Below, piece after piece: positions 62,158 through 64,000 of a stretch of DNA of 64,000 bases. Each line of letters begins with the position of its first letter. Positions within the stretch are counted from its first letter, which is position 1. Where the stretch lies: NCBI RefSeq assembly GCF_031181385.1, contig NZ_JAPSKV010000002.1, forward strand, positions 372,001-436,000, in the 5' to 3' direction. Source of the stretch: Fredinandcohnia onubensis. GTDB lineage: Bacteria > Bacillota > Bacilli > Bacillales > Bacillaceae_L. A program made the translations under genes and the position numbers. Below the pieces are notes generated by a model that saw only the letters and a program-made list of their open reading frames with translations, did no database searches and had not been told where the DNA came from.

Positions 62158-63357
62158 TTATTTATTGTTAGTTAAAGTTAATGCTGTAAAGACATGGAAT
62201 CGCAATCCGTCTTTTAACGCTTGTTCATCAATATCAAATTTCGGATGATGGTGTGGATATGTGATTCCCTTTTCTTCGTTCCCTGCACCAATAATGACAA
62301 AGCAACCAGGTTTTTCATTACTGAATGCAGAAAAATCTTCTCCACCAAGAAGAGGATCAACCCACTCGAGTGTTCGATCTGGTAAAAACTCTTCAATCAC
62401 CTGTACCACTTCGTCTGTTACGTGTTTGTCATTCATTACCGAACTATAGCCATACGTATAGTTTACCTTTACTTCAACACCGTTTGCTTTCGCAATACCT
62501 TCAGTAATTTCATTGATACGATTTTTAACAAGTTCGCGTACTTCAGGACTTAACGTTCGGACGGAGCCACCAATTTCAACAGTATCAGGGATGACGTTCA
62601 GTGCTAACCCACCAGCTTGGAACTTAGTCACAGACACCACGCTTGGCTCTAGTGGATCAATCGATCGTGAGACAATATGATTAAGACCTGTAACAATTTG
62701 TGCACCAGTCGCAAGCGGGTCAATTGTTAATTGAGGAGTTGAAGCATGTCCCCCTTTACCTTGTAAAGAAATCTCAAACACATCACTTGCTGCTGTTAAA
62801 GCTCCATAACGGATGTGAATCGTACCAAATGGAACTGTTGAAAATAAATGGACACCGACAACCTCATCGACTCCGTCAAGAACTCCAGCGGCAACCATTT
62901 CTTGTGCGCCTCCAGGAGGTAGTTCCTCTGCATGTTGGAAAAGAAAGACGATTTCACCACTTAAATCTTCTTTATGCGCTGTCAAAATTTTAGCTGCTCC
63001 TAACAACATCGATGTATGACCATCGTGACCACAAGCGTGCATGACTCCATCTTTTGTTGAGGAAAATGGTAGCCCAGTTTCTTCGTTAATAGGCAAAGCA
63101 TCCATATCTGCACGAAGAGCAATGACTTTTCCTGGCTTAGATCCCTTCAAGCGTGCTACTACGCTCGTTTTTGTCGGCCTTGATAATTCAAAACCACCAA
63201 AGCTTTCAAGAAGGTCATATACAAATTGAGAGGTGTGATCCTCTTGAAAAGAAAGTTCTGGGTTTTGATGTAAATATCGACGCCATTCAATTACATCTTG
63301 GTAAACATCATCTAATTGTAGAAGGATCTCATTCTTTTTCAAAGTAACATCTCCCAT
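62158..63357 (-). CDS. M20 family amidohydrolase (AbgB / N-acyl-amino acid hydrolase type)
   Basis: 399 residues. Metal ligands and catalytic residues of M20D are visible: LRADMDALPI (Asp84), MHACGHDGH (Cys109, His111), QHAEELPPGG, and GGEDFSAF near the end. It hydrolyses N-acyl-amino acids or p-aminobenzoyl-glutamate in the cytoplasm. The ATG lies on the GGGAG site; a TTG five codons in (63342) has the correct 7-base spacing and may be the real start. Co-transcribed with the AbgT-type transporter. Confidence 0.9.
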   Translation of the reverse strand: MGDVTLKKNEILLQLDDVYQDVIEWRRYLHQNPELSFQEDHTSQFVYDLLESFGGFELSRPTKTSVVARLKGSKPGKVIALRADMDALPINEETGLPFSSTKDGVMHACGHDGHTSMLLGAAKILTAHKEDLSGEIVFLFQHAEELPPGGAQEMVAAGVLDGVDEVVGVHLFSTVPFGTIHIRYGALTAASDVFEISLQGKGGHASTPQLTIDPLATGAQIVTGLNHIVSRSIDPLEPSVVSVTKFQAGGLALNVIPDTVEIGGSVRTLSPEVRELVKNRINEITEGIAKANGVEVKVNYTYGYSSVMNDKHVTDEVVQVIEEFLPDRTLEWVDPLLGGEDFSAFSNEKPGCFVIIGAGNEEKGITYPHHHPKFDIDEQALKDGLRFHVFTALTLTNNK

Positions 63358-63706
63358 TTCGTTAGTAATTTTTATAAAATAAATCTGATATATAGTTTAT
63401 TAGCAAAAATACTTTAGTACGTTAACATGATATAAGAATATAAAAACTATTTCAATGGAAAATTATATTAATATTATTCGGAATTAATAGTTTTGTTCAG
63501 TTTTTTACCTCAATACGAGTACATAGCACCTGAATTACCCCGTATTTTGCCGACAATATAACCATTTTAAAAAAGTTTATTAAAAATAAAAAAGCAATAC
63601 CCCATAGGATATTACCTTTAATTACTATACCTCTTGTAATGTAATCAATTTGTGTTCGCTTTACCTTTCTTAATGCGTTCCTTTTATTTTCAATTATTGT
63701 ACTATA
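63358..63706. other. 349-base intergenic region with channel-gene terminator and M20 promoter region
   Basis: AT-rich, no coding frame recognised. On the minus strand an imperfect stem near 63588-63620 (AAAGGTAATATCC with GGGTATTGCTTT) followed by T resembles the terminator of the mechanosensitive channel gene. The remainder should hold the M20-abgT promoter; no recognisable operator. Confidence 0.45.
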
Positions 63707-64000
63707 TCAATTTCCCATTTCTCTATGCATTATATCCTCTCCATTTTCAGCCGCAATCGACTTGAAATCATGGCCAGATGGATTTTGGAATAAGCGCAGT
63801 CCAAATTCTGGTGCAACCGCAAAAAGATGGTCAAATATATCAGCCTGGGTCGTTTCGTATACGTCCCATCTTACATCATTAGTAAAGGCATATATCTCAA
63901 GTGGCAATCCAGTCTCTGTAGGAGCCAGTTGTCGAACCATTAATGTCATGTTCTGATTAATGCCGGAATGATTTTGAAGGTAATTACTAATATACGCTCT
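63707..64000 (-). CDS. MscS-family mechanosensitive channel, YbdG-like (5' end beyond window)
   Basis: The last 97 codons of a gene that continues past the right edge; the frame stays open to position 64000, so the ATG at 63949 is internal. The sequence [35 protein letters not shown] and the FQNPSGHDF end match the cytoplasmic C-terminal region of YbdG-type mechanosensitive channel proteins. Role: release of solutes on osmotic downshift. N-terminal membrane helices are outside the window. Confidence 0.85.
   Translation of the reverse strand, partial: RAYISNYLQNHSGINQNMTLMVRQLAPTETGLPLEIYAFTNDVRWDVYETTQADIFDHLFAVAPEFGLRLFQNPSGHDFKSIAAENGEDIMHREMGN

Overview
The window looks like chromosomal DNA from a spore-forming, low-GC member of the Bacillaceae. 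Supporting signs are strong AGGAGG-type ribosome binding sites, frequent GTG/TTG starts, a spore photoproduct lyase operon (splA-splB), an S-box (SAM-I) riboswitch, and families typical of Bacillus (YugN-like, DUF378, DUF2383, a second ClpP, tandem UvsE). The species cannot be named from the sequence alone. No integrase, transposase, prophage or CRISPR array was seen.

Layout. 1-11.7 kb is a catabolic island: a minus-strand run (TauE/SafE exporter fragment, two aldehyde dehydrogenases, a TPP enzyme, a zinc alcohol dehydrogenase, an SDR), a LysR regulator, and a divergent tripartite tricarboxylate transporter (TctC-TctB-TctA). 11.8-21.7 kb is mixed housekeeping and accessory content: QueG, a stand-alone B3/B4 protein, tRNA-Gly(TCC), a SulP transporter with an ArsR regulator, a secreted subtilase, small membrane proteins, an AAC(6')-like acetyltransferase, and a vWA / macro-domain-HTH pair. 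21.9-25.1 kb is a secreted chondroitin ABC lyase-like PL8 enzyme. 26.3-30.9 kb is a UV-damage region with two tandem UvsE endonucleases, YugN, SplA, SplB and a small hydrophilic protein. 31-37.5 kb carries a nucleoside-gate transporter with an amidohydrolase, an alcohol dehydrogenase with a divergent TetR, and a luciferase-type monooxygenase with an FMN reductase.

39.1-50.1 kb is the most striking part. A PucR-type regulator is followed by a PaaK-type CoA ligase and five genes whose order and sizes match, as I recall it, the acetophenone carboxylase operon of denitrifying aromatic degraders (two HyuA-like subunits, a small zinc-ribbon subunit, a HyuB-like subunit and a protein of about 35 kDa). 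This suggests ATP-dependent carboxylation of an aromatic or aliphatic ketone followed by CoA activation. 50.3-59.2 kb holds a C45-type acyltransferase, DUF378, a TetR regulator, a FrnE/SpxH-like DsbA protein, a pirin, an ECF-like sigma factor next to a second ClpP, an NhaC antiporter, an SDR and an S-box-controlled MetE-like methyltransferase. 59.5-64 kb holds an EamA exporter, an AbgT / M20 peptidase pair for aminobenzoyl-glutamate-type substrates, and a YbdG-like mechanosensitive channel fragment.

From about 21.8 to 59.3 kb the gaps between genes are peppered with at least fifteen copies of an imperfect palindromic repeat built from GGGACA / TGTCCC units. None was recognised in the first 21.7 kb. 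Several copies overlap stop codons or look like terminator hairpins, and several open frames appear artificially extended upstream into or beside them. Start sites were therefore moved to the ribosome-binding-site-supported codon in those cases. Coordinates of short sites were counted by eye and may be off by a base or two.
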